Positions 26,957 to 36,237 of a stretch of 64,000 nt of DNA are shown piece by piece (the stretch's first letter is position 1; each line of letters opens with the position of its first letter). This stretch comes from Phytoactinopolyspora mesophila. Lineage in GTDB: Bacteria; Actinomycetota; Actinomycetes; Jiangellales; Jiangellaceae. The notes under the pieces are model-generated. The model ran no database searches. It was given only the letters and a program-made list of their open reading frames with translations, and was not told the DNA's origin. The stretch lies in NCBI RefSeq assembly GCF_010122465.1, contig NZ_WLZY01000001.1:1317710-1381709 (forward strand), given 5' to 3'. A program made the translations under genes and the position numbers.

Positions 26957-28231
26957 TCACACCCATTCGGACATGGCCCGGGATATTCGTCCCAGTGCCA
27001 GGCTGAGCTCCTCGCGACCGTGAGACGCGGACACGTACCAGACGCCGCGAGCAGCCACGAGAACACCGTGCTCCACCAGTGCCTGCGCGAAGCGCGCATA
27101 CGACATCAGGTCAAGTTGCTGAAGACTGCGGTAGTCCGTCACCTCGGCCTCGCCGAAGGAGACGTGGAAGGCGACCGGAAAGCCCTGGACATGCAGAGGC
27201 AATCCATGCGCCGTGGCGATCTCTTTGATCCCCTCGATCAAGGCCGTGCCGTGCTCTTCGATCGAATCGTAGGGAGGGTCCTTCCGAAGGCATTCGAGCG
27301 TGGCCTTGGTGGCGGCCATGGCCATGACCGAACCGTTGAACGTTCCGGAGTGGTTGACCTCTCCGGTGCCGAACCTCTCCATCAGCTCCGCGCGGCCGGC
27401 GAGAGCTGACACCGGCCAGCCACCTGCCATCGCCTTACCGTAGGTGGCGAGGTCCGGAGTGACGCCGAACCAACCCGCGGCGCCGCTGAGCCCGAACCGG
27501 AATCCGGAGATCACCTCGTCAAAGATCAGCACCACGCCTCGAGCGGTGCACAGCTCGCGGATGCGTTCCAGGTAGCCGGGCAGTGGTTCGATGACGCCGG
27601 CATTCACCATGACGGGCTCCATCAGTACAGCCGCGATCTGATCTCCCTTGCGCTCCAGAGCAGTGGCCACGGCGTCGGCGTCATTCCATGGCAGGACTAT
27701 GAAGTCCTCCAGGTGACTGTCCAGTTGCCCGGCACTGGCGGCACCCCATACCCCGTTCTCACCGGGCTGGGTGAGGACATTGTCCAGCCAGCCGTGGTAA
27801 TGCCCTTCGAACCGGATCACCCTGGTGCGTCCCGTGGCGGCACGGGCCAGCCGGAGCGCAGCTTGAACGGACTCCGTGCCCGATACACCGAAACGCACCA
27901 TGTCCGGCCACCCCAAGGCCTCGCACACCGCTTCGGATGCCTCGATCTCCAGCTCGTGTTGTCCCCCGAACACCAGTCCACGACGTGATGCCTGGTCAAC
28001 GGCGTCCAGCACGGCGTCCGGCGCATGGCCCAGGAATGCCGGCCCCTGCCCCAGCAGATAGTCGACGTAGTCTTCCCCGTCGACGCCGAACACCCGGGCA
28101 CCCTTGGCATGCGAGAAGTACACGCGTGGTCCAGCCAGGCGGACATTCGAATGGACTCCTCCCGGCGTTCTCGCGGCGGCGCGACGGCCCAGCTTTTCGG
28201 ACCGTTCATGTCGATGCGAACCAGGATCCAT
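26957..28231 (-). CDS. class III PLP aminotransferase (glutamate-1-semialdehyde aminomutase-like)
   Basis: 424 residues from ATG 28231 behind AAGGGAG. The fold-type I class III features are RTPGGVHSNVR, SGTESVQAALRLARA (phosphate loop), FEGHYHGW, LIFDEVISGFR (Asp238) and Lys266 in TYGKAMAGGWP. It resembles HemL but sits outside any heme cluster and has no HemL neighbours, so a catabolic or specialised amino-ketone reaction is more likely. It is divergent from an IclR regulator across a 327-base region with a clear inverted repeat, which suggests regulated catabolism. Confidence 0.88.
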   Translation of the reverse strand: MDPGSHRHERSEKLGRRAAARTPGGVHSNVRLAGPRVYFSHAKGARVFGVDGEDYVDYLLGQGPAFLGHAPDAVLDAVDQASRRGLVFGGQHELEIEASEAVCEALGWPDMVRFGVSGTESVQAALRLARAATGRTRVIRFEGHYHGWLDNVLTQPGENGVWGAASAGQLDSHLEDFIVLPWNDADAVATALERKGDQIAAVLMEPVMVNAGVIEPLPGYLERIRELCTARGVVLIFDEVISGFRFGLSGAAGWFGVTPDLATYGKAMAGGWPVSALAGRAELMERFGTGEVNHSGTFNGSVMAMAATKATLECLRKDPPYDSIEEHGTALIEGIKEIATAHGLPLHVQGFPVAFHVSFGEAEVTDYRSLQQLDLMSYARFAQALVEHGVLVAARGVWYVSASHGREELSLALGRISRAMSEWV

Positions 28232-28387
28232 CGTCTCGCTCCCTTGGAGAATCAATGAACATGCTGCATATGCTGTTCCGCGAGCCAAAACCGATCATCC
28301 GCTAGACAGATCTAGTTAACCAGACCTTGCGACCGCGTCAAGGGGCCGCTAGGCGTGGTTTTCTCCCACCTTGCTCCAATTTGCATG

Positions 28388-28415
28388 GGTCGTTGTATAA
28401 GCAAATAGAACGACC
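28388..28415. promoter_or_regulatory. IclR operator candidate
   Basis: GGTCGTT (28388-28394) and AACGACC (28409-28415) are a perfect 7-bp inverted repeat around a 14-base AT-rich centre. It lies between the divergent aminotransferase and iclR genes, a fitting IclR binding site. Confidence 0.5.
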
Positions 28416-28558
28416 ATAAAAAGGGTGGATTGGCCCCTGGGTAGGCGCCACCGTACCCGCTAGACTTCAAACGCTAGATTCAACGTTCGAAACGGGTGCT
28501 CTGCCGCACAGCGCCTCCGGCAGAGCAGGGCGGAGCCTGCAACACAGAAAGGACTGTC

Positions 28559-29464
28559 ATGAGCGCCGAGGCCAGGAACCAATTCACGAAGGTAACGGAG
28601 ATGAGCGAACACTCCCCCGAAGATGGTCCGGACCCCACGGCAGACAACGAAACACCAGAGGAACAGACGGCGGCACACGGCCGCGACTACACGCAGCGCT
28701 CCGTTGTACGTGTGTGCTCGATCCTGAACATGCTGCAACGAGAGGTCGACGGCGTCTCGCTGAACCAGATCGTCGAGGCGACCGGGCTGGCCAAGCCGTC
28801 CGCGTTCCGCTACATGTGGACGCTCGAGCGGCAACGGTACGTGGAGCGGGACGGCAAGGGCGGCGCATACCGGCTGGGGCTTGGCTTCGCGGGACTGCAG
28901 TCTCGAAGGCTCGAAGTCCTCCGCGAGCGCGCCCGCCCGTGGCTGGTAACCATGAGCCAGGAGCTGGGCGAGACCGCCAACCTCGGACTGCTTGACAATC
29001 ACGCTGTGCTCTATGTCAACGTGGTCGAGAGCCCCAGCGCGGTGCGGCTGTCCGCAACGCCGGGTCATCAAGCACCCCTCCACACCACGGCGCTCGGCAA
29101 GGCGATAGCGGCAGAGCTGCCTGAAGCGCGCGTGCGTGAACTGCTCGAACAGGCCGGCATGGAGAAAGTCACCAAGAACGCCATCACATCGGTCGACGAC
29201 TATCTGAGCGAACTTGACCGCGTTCGTAAGGTCGGCTACGCGATAGACAACGGCGAGAATGACATCGACGGCCGTTGCGTCGCCGCGCCACTGGCGGGTA
29301 CTCGAATGCCGGCCGCCATCAGCATCAGCGCACCCGCTTTCCGCCTGACCAAACGGCAATTGGCCGTGGTCGGCAAGCGGCTGATCGAGATCGCGAGCGA
29401 GATCACGCCACATCCGGATGAGATCCAGCTGGACAGTGATGCTGTCGGATCCGAGGAAGACTGA
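28559..29464 (+). CDS. IclR-family transcriptional regulator
   Basis: 301 residues from ATG 28559 (AAAGGA 6 bases upstream). A ~45-residue acidic tail precedes the winged helix (SVVRVCSILNMLQREVDGVSLNQIVEATGLAKPSAFRYM in outline), then the IclR effector domain with ETANLGLLDNHAVLYVNVVES and DNGENDIDGRCVAAPL. It is divergent from the class III aminotransferase gene and probably senses its substrate. It resembles the IclR at 33924 in layout (both have a DD/END..DGRCVA motif), suggesting related ligands. Confidence 0.92.
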   Translation: MSAEARNQFTKVTEMSEHSPEDGPDPTADNETPEEQTAAHGRDYTQRSVVRVCSILNMLQREVDGVSLNQIVEATGLAKPSAFRYMWTLERQRYVERDGKGGAYRLGLGFAGLQSRRLEVLRERARPWLVTMSQELGETANLGLLDNHAVLYVNVVESPSAVRLSATPGHQAPLHTTALGKAIAAELPEARVRELLEQAGMEKVTKNAITSVDDYLSELDRVRKVGYAIDNGENDIDGRCVAAPLAGTRMPAAISISAPAFRLTKRQLAVVGKRLIEIASEITPHPDEIQLDSDAVGSEED

Positions 29465-29475
29465 CCCGGTCTGAT

Positions 29476-29527
29476 CGCGCCGCTCGCTTGCCTCACCTCC
29501 CCCGGCGTATCAGGGGCGAGCGGCGCG
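29476..29527 (+). terminator. stem-loop behind iclR
   Basis: CGCGCCGCTCGC (29476-29487) pairs perfectly with GCGAGCGGCGCG (29516-29527): a 12-bp stem with a 28-base loop, 12 bases after the stop. It lacks a T-run, as many actinomycete terminators do. Confidence 0.55.
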
Positions 29528-29710
29528 AGTCCCGCGTCGAGGGCTGGCCGGCGCGGACCTTTGCATGCCGCCCACGCATAGGTTCGGCGCTAGCCAACCC
29601 TCGGCGCCGGTCAGCAGGCACTGACACCCGGCAACGTCTCAACGACAGGTGCACGTTCACCTTGGCCCCTCCCAGCGTGCGATCACTTGGTCACCCGAGT
29701 TGGGCGGTGG

Positions 29711-30865
29711 TCACGCTGTGTCGCGGTGGCCGCGGCTGCTGCCAATGTGGGCCGCGAGCGACGCCGTGACCGCCTTCTGATCGCCCTCGCTGAGATGAGC
29801 CGAGCTGGGGAGAGATACCCCGCGCCGGTAGATGTCGTCGGCGATTTCCCCGCCGATCCGATCCACCCGGCGATAGGGCCGCTGCCGATGCAGCGGCGGC
29901 CACAGCCGGCGCAACTGGACTCCGTCGCTTCGCGCGGCTTCGACGACGCCGTCCGGGTCGATGCCGGCGTCGTCGATCAGCACCGAGTACAGCCAGTAGG
30001 ACGGATGGGCCCACTCCGCATGCGGCGCCAGGGTCAGGGGCAACCACCGCAATGCCTCGGCGTAGCGCGCCGCGATAGCCCATTTTGCGCGTAGCCGCTC
30101 GGCCAGGCACTCGACCTGAGCCGTACCGATTGCCGCGGCCAGGTTCGACAGCCGGTAGTTGTACCCGACAGTGTCGTGGATGTAGCCGGGTCCGGCCATC
30201 TTGGCCTGGTTGATCAGATGCCGCGCCTCGGCCGCCATGGCGTCGTCGTCGGTGGTGATCATGCCGCCGCCACCACTGGTGATGAGCTTGTTCCCGTTGA
30301 ACGAGAAGCACCCCAGCTTTCCCGCCGTGCCTACCTGGGACCCAGCCAGCTCCCCCGCCGTCCATGACGCGCCCAGCGATTCCGCGGCATCTTCCACGAT
30401 CTCGATCCAGTAGCTGTCCCGCAGCTCCAGAAGCGGCTCCATGTCCACCGGGTGGCCGAGTACGTGGACTACCTCGATGATGTCCGGGATCGGCCTTCCG
30501 TGGTGAGCGCGACGCACCACCTCGTCGCGCAAGAGCTCGGTGTTCATGTTCCACGTGCGGGGCTCGCTGTCGACCAGGAGCAGGTCCGCACCGGTGTAGG
30601 CGACGGCGTTCGCCGATGCGATGAAGGTGAAGTCGGACACCGCCACCATGCGGCCGACGTGCGCACCAGCCAGGCGCAGCGCCACATGCAACGCCGCGGT
30701 GCCGCTGGCGCAGGCAATGGCGTGCCGCGAGCCGACAACGGCGGCGAAGCCGCGCTCGAACCGCTCGACGAACGGGCCGACGGACGATACGTAGCCGCTG
30801 TCAATGCATTCTTGGAGGTAACGGCCTTCATTGCCGCTCAGTGTCGGTTCCGCGAGCGGGATCAT
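29711..30865 (-). CDS. legC: LegC-type sugar aminotransferase
   Basis: 384 residues, start ATG 30865 overlapping the stop of the epimerase gene (ATGA), with GAGGT upstream. DegT family: IPLAEPTLSGNEGRYLQEC and IDSGYVSSVGPFVERFE match the LegC opening, ASGTAALHVALRLAGAHVG binds phosphate, EDAAESLGA holds the cofactor Asp, and Lys193 in FSFNGNKLITSGGGG is the PLP lysine. LegC aminates the 4-keto product of LegB in legionaminic-type nonulosonate synthesis. Coupling to a LegB-like gene supports that role. The synthase (LegI), acetyltransferase and CMP transferase are not in the window. Confidence 0.82.
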   Translation of the reverse strand: MIPLAEPTLSGNEGRYLQECIDSGYVSSVGPFVERFERGFAAVVGSRHAIACASGTAALHVALRLAGAHVGRMVAVSDFTFIASANAVAYTGADLLLVDSEPRTWNMNTELLRDEVVRRAHHGRPIPDIIEVVHVLGHPVDMEPLLELRDSYWIEIVEDAAESLGASWTAGELAGSQVGTAGKLGCFSFNGNKLITSGGGGMITTDDDAMAAEARHLINQAKMAGPGYIHDTVGYNYRLSNLAAAIGTAQVECLAERLRAKWAIAARYAEALRWLPLTLAPHAEWAHPSYWLYSVLIDDAGIDPDGVVEAARSDGVQLRRLWPPLHRQRPYRRVDRIGGEIADDIYRRGVSLPSSAHLSEGDQKAVTASLAAHIGSSRGHRDTA

Positions 30866-31872
30866 CGCTGATACCTCACAGCGCGCTCGGGATCGATGCG
30901 CGGTTCCAGCCAACGGGCGGTCTCGGCGAGGCCGTCGCGCAGGCTGCAACTCGCCTGCCAGCCGAGCTCTTCTTTGGCCTGGCTCGGCTCGGAGAGCAGC
31001 ACCTGGACCTCGCTCTCGGCGGGACGTAGCCGTTCCCTGTCGGTCACCACCCGCGCCCGTCGGGCTGTCACCTCGCAACAAAGGTCGAACAGCTCACCGA
31101 TCGACACCGCGTGCCCGGTGCCCAACTGGATAAGCGACCCGGGTGCCAGGTCGGACGTCGCCATCCGCACAAAGCCATCAACTGTGTCGGTGACGAACGT
31201 CAGGTCCCGGCGCGGCCACAAGCTACCCAGGCGAACTTCTTCGGCGCCGGCCAGCAACTGCCCCAGGATGGCCGGGATGACGGCCCGGGCCGACTGACGA
31301 GGACCGTAGGTGTTGAAGGGCCGCAGCGTGACAACGTCTATCCGAAAAGAGCGGGCGTAGGCCTGGCACAACTGATCGGCTGCGATCTTCGATGCCGAGT
31401 ACGGCGACTGCGCTTGGATGGGGTGTCCTTCGGTGATCGGCACCGACTCCGGTGTCCCGTAGACCTCGCTGGTTGAGGTATGCACCACGCGCACCGCGCC
31501 CGCCTCACGCACGGCTTCCAACACGTTCAGCGTTCCGGTGATGTTGGTGTCCACGAACGACTCGGGAGCCTGGTAGCTGTACGGAATGGCTACCAGCGCG
31601 GCCAGATGAAACACCACATCGACATCACGTACCGCCCGCCGTACGGAACGGGGATCACGAATGTCGCCGAGCTGGAGGTCGACGTCGAACAGCCGCTCCG
31701 GCTCGAATTCGTCAAGCCACCCATAGGAGCCGTTCGAGTTGTAAACACAGAAGGCCCGCACCCGCGCCGCCTCGTCGAGCAGGCGATCGACGAGGTGGCT
31801 GCCGATGAATCCGTCCGCACCCGTCACGAGGACACGGAGTCCGGATAGTCCAGATGATCGGTCTGCACACAA
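30862..31872 (-). CDS. legB: LegB-type NAD-dependent 4,6-dehydratase/epimerase
   Basis: 336 residues, extended SDR. TGADGFIGSH at 17-26 binds NAD, STSEVYGT and Tyr158/Lys162 (YSASK) are the active site, and FCVYNSNGSYGWLDEF matches the LegB signature region. It would form a 4-keto-6-deoxy nucleotide sugar for LegC. No ATG fits; TTG 31872 lies 5 bases behind AGGGG, and an in-frame TAG lies upstream. A decayed relative of the same gene is present at 49347-49718, where the same YNSNGSYGW string survives. Confidence 0.82.
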   Translation of the reverse strand: MCADRSSGLSGLRVLVTGADGFIGSHLVDRLLDEAARVRAFCVYNSNGSYGWLDEFEPERLFDVDLQLGDIRDPRSVRRAVRDVDVVFHLAALVAIPYSYQAPESFVDTNITGTLNVLEAVREAGAVRVVHTSTSEVYGTPESVPITEGHPIQAQSPYSASKIAADQLCQAYARSFRIDVVTLRPFNTYGPRQSARAVIPAILGQLLAGAEEVRLGSLWPRRDLTFVTDTVDGFVRMATSDLAPGSLIQLGTGHAVSIGELFDLCCEVTARRARVVTDRERLRPAESEVQVLLSEPSQAKEELGWQASCSLRDGLAETARWLEPRIDPERAVRYQR

Positions 31873-31976
31873 ATCGGCCCCTAGCGTCTGTCTGGGTCTC
31901 TAGGGGCCGGTCCGTCAATCTGCTGCCCCGAGTTGATTTTTGTTATTCAGCAGACCACGAGGACAGGGGCCGAGTT

Positions 31977-32564
31977 CTACACTCGGACCGCGACGCCGTC
32001 GAGAAAGATACTCATGACGTGCTCACAGACCTCGCCTGGGGAGAATTCTTCTCCCGGCCGGTACCAATGGTAACTCCAGTTGATCATGCCGAGAAAAAAG
32101 AGCGCCGCCAGTCGCGAGTTGGTCTCACGGAATATCCCGCGGCGGATTCCTTCCTCGATCTGGACTTGCACAAGCTCCTCGATACGATCGCGCTTGCGCT
32201 GGGCCTCTCCGCGAACCGTTTTGGGCAACTCGAGTTGATTCTCATAGGCCACTCGCAGAAAGCCCGTCTTGGTTTCCAACACCTCCAGGGTGCCGGCCGC
32301 GAACTCCCTCAACGCAACGCGCGGATCGGCCTTCCTTGCCGTGTCGTGTTCGAGACGAGCCGCGAGGCGCCCGACGACGTCCTCGTGGATGATGGCCACG
32401 ATGTCTGCCTTGCTACCGAGGTAGTGATACAGCGTCGGCTTTGCAACCCCGACGGCTTCGGCGATGTCGTCGACGCCGCTACGGTAATAGCCGCGCTGCT
32501 CAAAGAGCTCGGCGGCGGTTCGAGCAATCTGCTGACGGCGCTCCCCTGCACTCATGGTGTTCAC
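31977..32564 (-). CDS. TetR-family regulator
   Basis: 195 residues from GTG 32564 behind CAGGAG. HTH: RRQQIARTAAELFEQRGYYRSGVDDIAEAVGVAKPTLYHYLGSKADI in outline, residues about 9-55. The C-terminal domain (GFLRVAYENQLELP, LAALFFLGMINWSYHWYRPGE) resembles the TetR_C_33/KstR2-like group that often binds acyl-CoA ligands and controls catabolic genes. It is isolated: the LegB gene is downstream on the same strand and 500 gene-free bases lie upstream. The target is unknown. Confidence 0.88.
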   Translation of the reverse strand: MNTMSAGERRQQIARTAAELFEQRGYYRSGVDDIAEAVGVAKPTLYHYLGSKADIVAIIHEDVVGRLAARLEHDTARKADPRVALREFAAGTLEVLETKTGFLRVAYENQLELPKTVRGEAQRKRDRIEELVQVQIEEGIRRGIFRETNSRLAALFFLGMINWSYHWYRPGEEFSPGEVCEHVMSIFLDGVAVRV

Positions 32565-33074
32565 ACCGTACTCCTGGGTGATCTTCTGGGCGACGGTGCT
32601 CGTTCATCTAGATCAGATTTCTTCGCTGAAGGGCATACAGGTACGGACCACCGCTCGGCGGCCTGAAACATGGGGTTTCAAAGACTCGCCGAAAGCGGAC
32701 TACGGATATCCCGTGGTCGATGATGTTGCGGGCAAGCAACATAGATCAGAGGCCTAACCGTTCCACAGCCGGCTTCACCGCCCTGGAGGCGGCTCAAATC
32801 TCCTCTCTTGACATTGCAGGTTGATGAATGGGGCGAAGAGGTCTACGGTGATATCCATCAACCTGGGGATGGGCAAGCCGCAGTGGCGGCCTTGGGAGTT
32901 AGCCTGGTTGTCGCCTATCTGGCGCGACTGGTTCGGGCTTCCCAAGGTCGCCACAGCCTGCTTTGAGGGGCCTTAGTTCCGCGCGGCCACTGCCCGAATG
33001 CGCCCGAGTCCGCTAATAAGTCAGTATTGATCTGACTTGGCCGGAAATGGTCAATGTACACGGAGCCATCAGGT
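32565..33074. other. 510-bp intergenic with an inverted repeat
   Basis: AAGTCAG (33018-33024) and CTGACTT (33032-33038) form a perfect 7-bp inverted repeat with a 7-base centre, possibly a regulator site. A 50-codon plus-strand frame at 32824-32976 is Trp-rich but unsupported. No other structure was recognised. Confidence 0.4.
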
Positions 33075-33866
33075 TCACCACGCCGTCCAGCCGCCGTCTA
33101 CGACGATTTCAGCGCCGGTGATGAAGCTGGCTTCGTAAGAGAGCAAGAAGTTCACCACGCCGGCGATCTCATCGGGCCTCCCCAGACGGCCCAGCGGCGT
33201 CGCCTCAGCAAGAGCCTTGGCCTCCTCGGGCGTGACCCACCCGACATCGATCATCCCGGGAGAGACGGTGTTCACCCGCACGCCCATCTTTGCCCCGGCC
33301 ACGGCCAGTTCCCGAGACAGCATCCGCAGCGCGCCCTTCGACGCCGCATAGGACACACCCCGCACAGGCCCGTCCGGCGTCTCGGCAGGCAACCGTGACC
33401 CGTAGAACTCACTGTTGAGGGCAACACTGCCGTACACGGACGAGATGTTCACGATGGCACCACCGTCAGCGTTGGACATGCGCCGCATAGCTTCGAACGA
33501 CAGAAAGGCGGCAGCCTCAACGTTCAGCGCGAAGTTGTCGCGCCACTTCTGCAGGTTCTGATCCAGCAGGGGTGCAAGGTTCGACTCGCCGGCGTTGTTG
33601 ACTAGCCCCCAGAGTGGTTCGCTGCGCTCGTCAACGGCCTGCAGTATCGCGCCCCGCCCCTCCTCCGTTGTCACGTCCGCCGCCACCGGCACGGCACAGC
33701 CGCCCCAGCTCACCATCAACTCCGCCGTCTCGTCGAGGAGCTTTGCGCGACGCCCCGCTATCACACACGTATAGCCAGCCACCGCGAGGCGCTCGGCAGT
33801 CACACGTCCTATTCCGCTGCCAGCTCCCGTGACAATCACCAGCTGACGCTCCGACGGATCCACCAT
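33075..33866 (-). CDS. short-chain dehydrogenase/reductase
   Basis: 263 residues (ATG 33866; GTG 33863 is equally placed behind GGGAGGA). Classical SDR: TGAGSGIG at the N-terminus, NNAG, Ser in NISSVYG, YAASK catalytic pair, then RVNTVSPG and a C-terminal GAEIVVDGGWTAW. NAD(P)-dependent oxidoreductase of unknown substrate. It lies 57 bases downstream of an IclR gene on the same strand, so it is probably co-transcribed and regulated by it. It differs from the broken SDR at 38702 but shares the same family ending (DGGW). Confidence 0.9.
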   Translation of the reverse strand: MVDPSERQLVIVTGAGSGIGRVTAERLAVAGYTCVIAGRRAKLLDETAELMVSWGGCAVPVAADVTTEEGRGAILQAVDERSEPLWGLVNNAGESNLAPLLDQNLQKWRDNFALNVEAAAFLSFEAMRRMSNADGGAIVNISSVYGSVALNSEFYGSRLPAETPDGPVRGVSYAASKGALRMLSRELAVAGAKMGVRVNTVSPGMIDVGWVTPEEAKALAEATPLGRLGRPDEIAGVVNFLLSYEASFITGAEIVVDGGWTAW

Positions 33867-33923
33867 GTCCTCCCAACACCACCCGAAGGCTGTGATCGAC
33901 ACCCATATCCTGAGCCATCGCGG

Positions 33924-34691
33924 CTACTGGCTCTTCCTCTCCGTGAAGGATTGAACGGTTGCTTGTAACGCCTCGGCATACTCCGGCACGTCGTCGAGGG
34001 CGAAGCGCGACGCGGGCGCGGAGATGCTGATCGCCGCATGCGGCGTCACTCCGCGCAAGGCAACGGCGACGCATCGACCGTCGTCATCGTTCTCACAATC
34101 GTCCAGCGCGTAGCCCTGCACGCGGACCTTCTCCAATTCGGCGCCGTAATCCTCCTCGGTGGTGATGGTCCGCGGCGTACGGCGCGGCAGCCCTTCCAGT
34201 TGCAAGATGGCCTGGACCTCGTCCGCATGCAGGCTAGCGCCGATGACCTTGCCCAGCGCCGTGCAATGCAGCTCGTCACGATCTCCGACCCGGGCGGCCT
34301 GCCGAACACTGTGTGGACTCTCGACGACCTCGACATACGAGACATGGCAGCCGACGAGCACGCCCAGATTCACCGTCTCCTCGAACTGATCGCGCAGACG
34401 GGTCATGTGCGGCCGAAGCCGATCACTGAGGGCAATCAGGCGGTCATCCTGTGCCGGGAGAAACGCGGGACCGATCCGGAAAAGTCCAGTCGCCGGATCC
34501 TTTAACACGTAGCGACGTTCGAGCAGGGTACATAGGAAGCGATAGGTAGAGCTCAGTGGAAACTTCGCCCCGTCAGCCAACTGCCTGAGCGTGAGCCCTT
34601 CAGGCTCCTCCTGAATCAGATCAAAGATGTCACACACGCGCTGTACCGCTCGGATCGAATAGCGCTGACTCTGCGGCAATTCATCATCCAT
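33924..34691 (-). CDS. IclR-family transcriptional regulator
   Basis: 255 residues from ATG 34691, TAGGAG 8 bases upstream. Winged helix: YSIRAVQRVCDIFDLIQEEPEGLTLRQLADGAKFPLSSTYRFL in outline (about residues 10-52). The effector domain has ETVNLGVLVGCHVSYVEVVES and DDCENDDDGRCVAVAL. The typical length is 240-270. First gene of a two-gene unit with the SDR at 33075. The close similarity in key motifs to the IclR at 28559 hints at paralogous regulators of related pathways. Confidence 0.92.
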   Translation of the reverse strand: MDDELPQSQRYSIRAVQRVCDIFDLIQEEPEGLTLRQLADGAKFPLSSTYRFLCTLLERRYVLKDPATGLFRIGPAFLPAQDDRLIALSDRLRPHMTRLRDQFEETVNLGVLVGCHVSYVEVVESPHSVRQAARVGDRDELHCTALGKVIGASLHADEVQAILQLEGLPRRTPRTITTEEDYGAELEKVRVQGYALDDCENDDDGRCVAVALRGVTPHAAISISAPASRFALDDVPEYAEALQATVQSFTERKSQ

Positions 34692-34992
34692 GTCAAGACT
34701 CCTACCTGGATGGATCCAAGAGAACACGAGGGCCGGCCAGAGCACGGCGGCAGCCTGACTCACATGGGATGCAAATGACGGGATCGTTGCACTCAATGAA
34801 ACCATGAAAGTGCCGCGGCGTACAGCTGCGCCACGCGCTCGCGATCCGACGATGCCGGCTCGCCGCACCAGGCCATCGGCCGGACGGCCTGGCAGTCTAA
34901 CGATCCGCTATCACCTGGGGCCGTCACGTCGGCAGCTGTTGACGTAAACCGACCTGGCCCTATTATGAAAGAGAAATATCGTCAACCGAAAC
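34692..34992. other. 300-bp divergent intergenic
   Basis: Region between the iclR gene and the rightward gene at 34993. It holds the promoter at 34939-34966 for the latter. No clear inverted repeat for IclR was recognised. Confidence 0.4.
34939..34966 (+). promoter_or_regulatory. sigma-70-type promoter
   Basis: TTGACG (34939-34944) and TATTAT (34961-34966) with a 16-base spacer, close to the housekeeping consensus. It would start transcription near 34973, about 20-32 bases before the gene at 34993/35005. A near-consensus promoter in this GC-rich context suggests constitutive expression. Confidence 0.6.
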
Positions 34993-36237
34993 GTGCGTGA
35001 GATCATGTCCATCGGATTTCGATCGTTCCTCAGCGTTGACGAGGGTGAATCGCTCATCGACACCGTCGTCCAACACGTGCAGCAATGGGCCGACGTCAAA
35101 GAGGTCGACGTTCCGGCAGACGCGCCTGGGCGCTCGGTACGTTCCCAGAACGACATCATCACCGTCCTCCGCGAAGGTGTCGAGGGTGGCGAAGCCTATC
35201 GGTGGCGCCGCGATCACCCCCTCGCGCGAAGCACCTCTGAGATCCGGCGCACGTCGATCACCGCCGTCGAGTCCCCCGACCGGCCGGGCTGGATCTGGAC
35301 CGAGATCGAGGTTGGAGCCAACACCCAGTTCAGCTGGTCGAGCCACTCGACATTCATGTCGGTGCCAGGCTTCCTCCGGTCGCTGATCGCTACTCTCCCC
35401 TGCTCCGACGGCAAAACGCCCGCCGCAGCGGAGCCACAATGGATCACGCCGGGCCACCTGCCAGACATGATGGATTACCTGGCTGATGACTCCAGGCGAG
35501 GCCCGGTGCTCGTCGCCAGCCAAGCCACCAAACCCGAGGAAGAACTGCAGGAGTGGGCCACTGAAGCCTCGTGGGAGCTCGTCGGGCTCGGCTCAATGTT
35601 CCTGCTGTCACAGGACGCCGAACCTGAGTTCAACGAGATGGTCGGCCGGCATCACGCCGTTTTTCCGGGCACCGTGCGCACGTACGCCCCCAACCTCAAC
35701 CTCGATGATCCCGATGACTCCAGGAGACATCGCACCCTCAGCCGCGAACGCATCGAAAGCAGCACCGCCAGGCGCATCGCACATATGTTGGGCCTCGCGC
35801 AACGAGACCGTGCGTCTCGGATCCCCGTCCCAGACGAGATCCAAGCTGTGCACCAGGTTCTCACCCTGAAAGAAGACGATCTGGTGACTCTGTCCAGCCT
35901 TCCGAACGGCGCGGCCGCACCTGCGCCGGCATTTGACGGCCACGGTGCGCACAAGGTGTCGAACGGCTGGACCGTCACGCCGCAGCGCGTCGCCCACACA
36001 GAGCCAGCGCTGTGGTCCGAAACGGATGAATCGGTCCGGGCGCTCCAAGCCCAGAATGCCCAGCTGCGGCAGCAGGTCGAGTTACTGACGCAGGTGGCCC
36101 ACAGCTACCAGACGTGCGAGGCGGCAATCATCACCGCGATCCAAGCTCTCGGCGAAGAGATGAAAATGATCCGCAGCGGAGCAGCGCCGAACGCAACCAA
36201 CGGCGCCCAGCACACCGCCGCAGCCCCGCGCGGCTAG
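34993..36237 (+). CDS. unassigned protein with C-terminal coiled coil
   Basis: 414 residues from GTG 34993 (ATG 35005 alternative; no good ribosome site for either). I do not recognise the family. Visible features: an N-terminal alpha/beta region, an RHRTLSRERIESSTARRIAHMLG-like basic helix around residues 245-268 after GTVRTYAPNLNLDDPDD, and a C-terminal coiled coil (ALQAQNAQLRQQVELLTQVA, about residues 350-390) with a low-complexity Ala-rich end. No membrane segment. It has its own near-consensus promoter and shares the CTAG stop palindrome with the convergent MFS gene. Function unknown. Confidence 0.65.
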   Translation: MREIMSIGFRSFLSVDEGESLIDTVVQHVQQWADVKEVDVPADAPGRSVRSQNDIITVLREGVEGGEAYRWRRDHPLARSTSEIRRTSITAVESPDRPGWIWTEIEVGANTQFSWSSHSTFMSVPGFLRSLIATLPCSDGKTPAAAEPQWITPGHLPDMMDYLADDSRRGPVLVASQATKPEEELQEWATEASWELVGLGSMFLLSQDAEPEFNEMVGRHHAVFPGTVRTYAPNLNLDDPDDSRRHRTLSRERIESSTARRIAHMLGLAQRDRASRIPVPDEIQAVHQVLTLKEDDLVTLSSLPNGAAAPAPAFDGHGAHKVSNGWTVTPQRVAHTEPALWSETDESVRALQAQNAQLRQQVELLTQVAHSYQTCEAAIITAIQALGEEMKMIRSGAAPNATNGAQHTAAAPRG

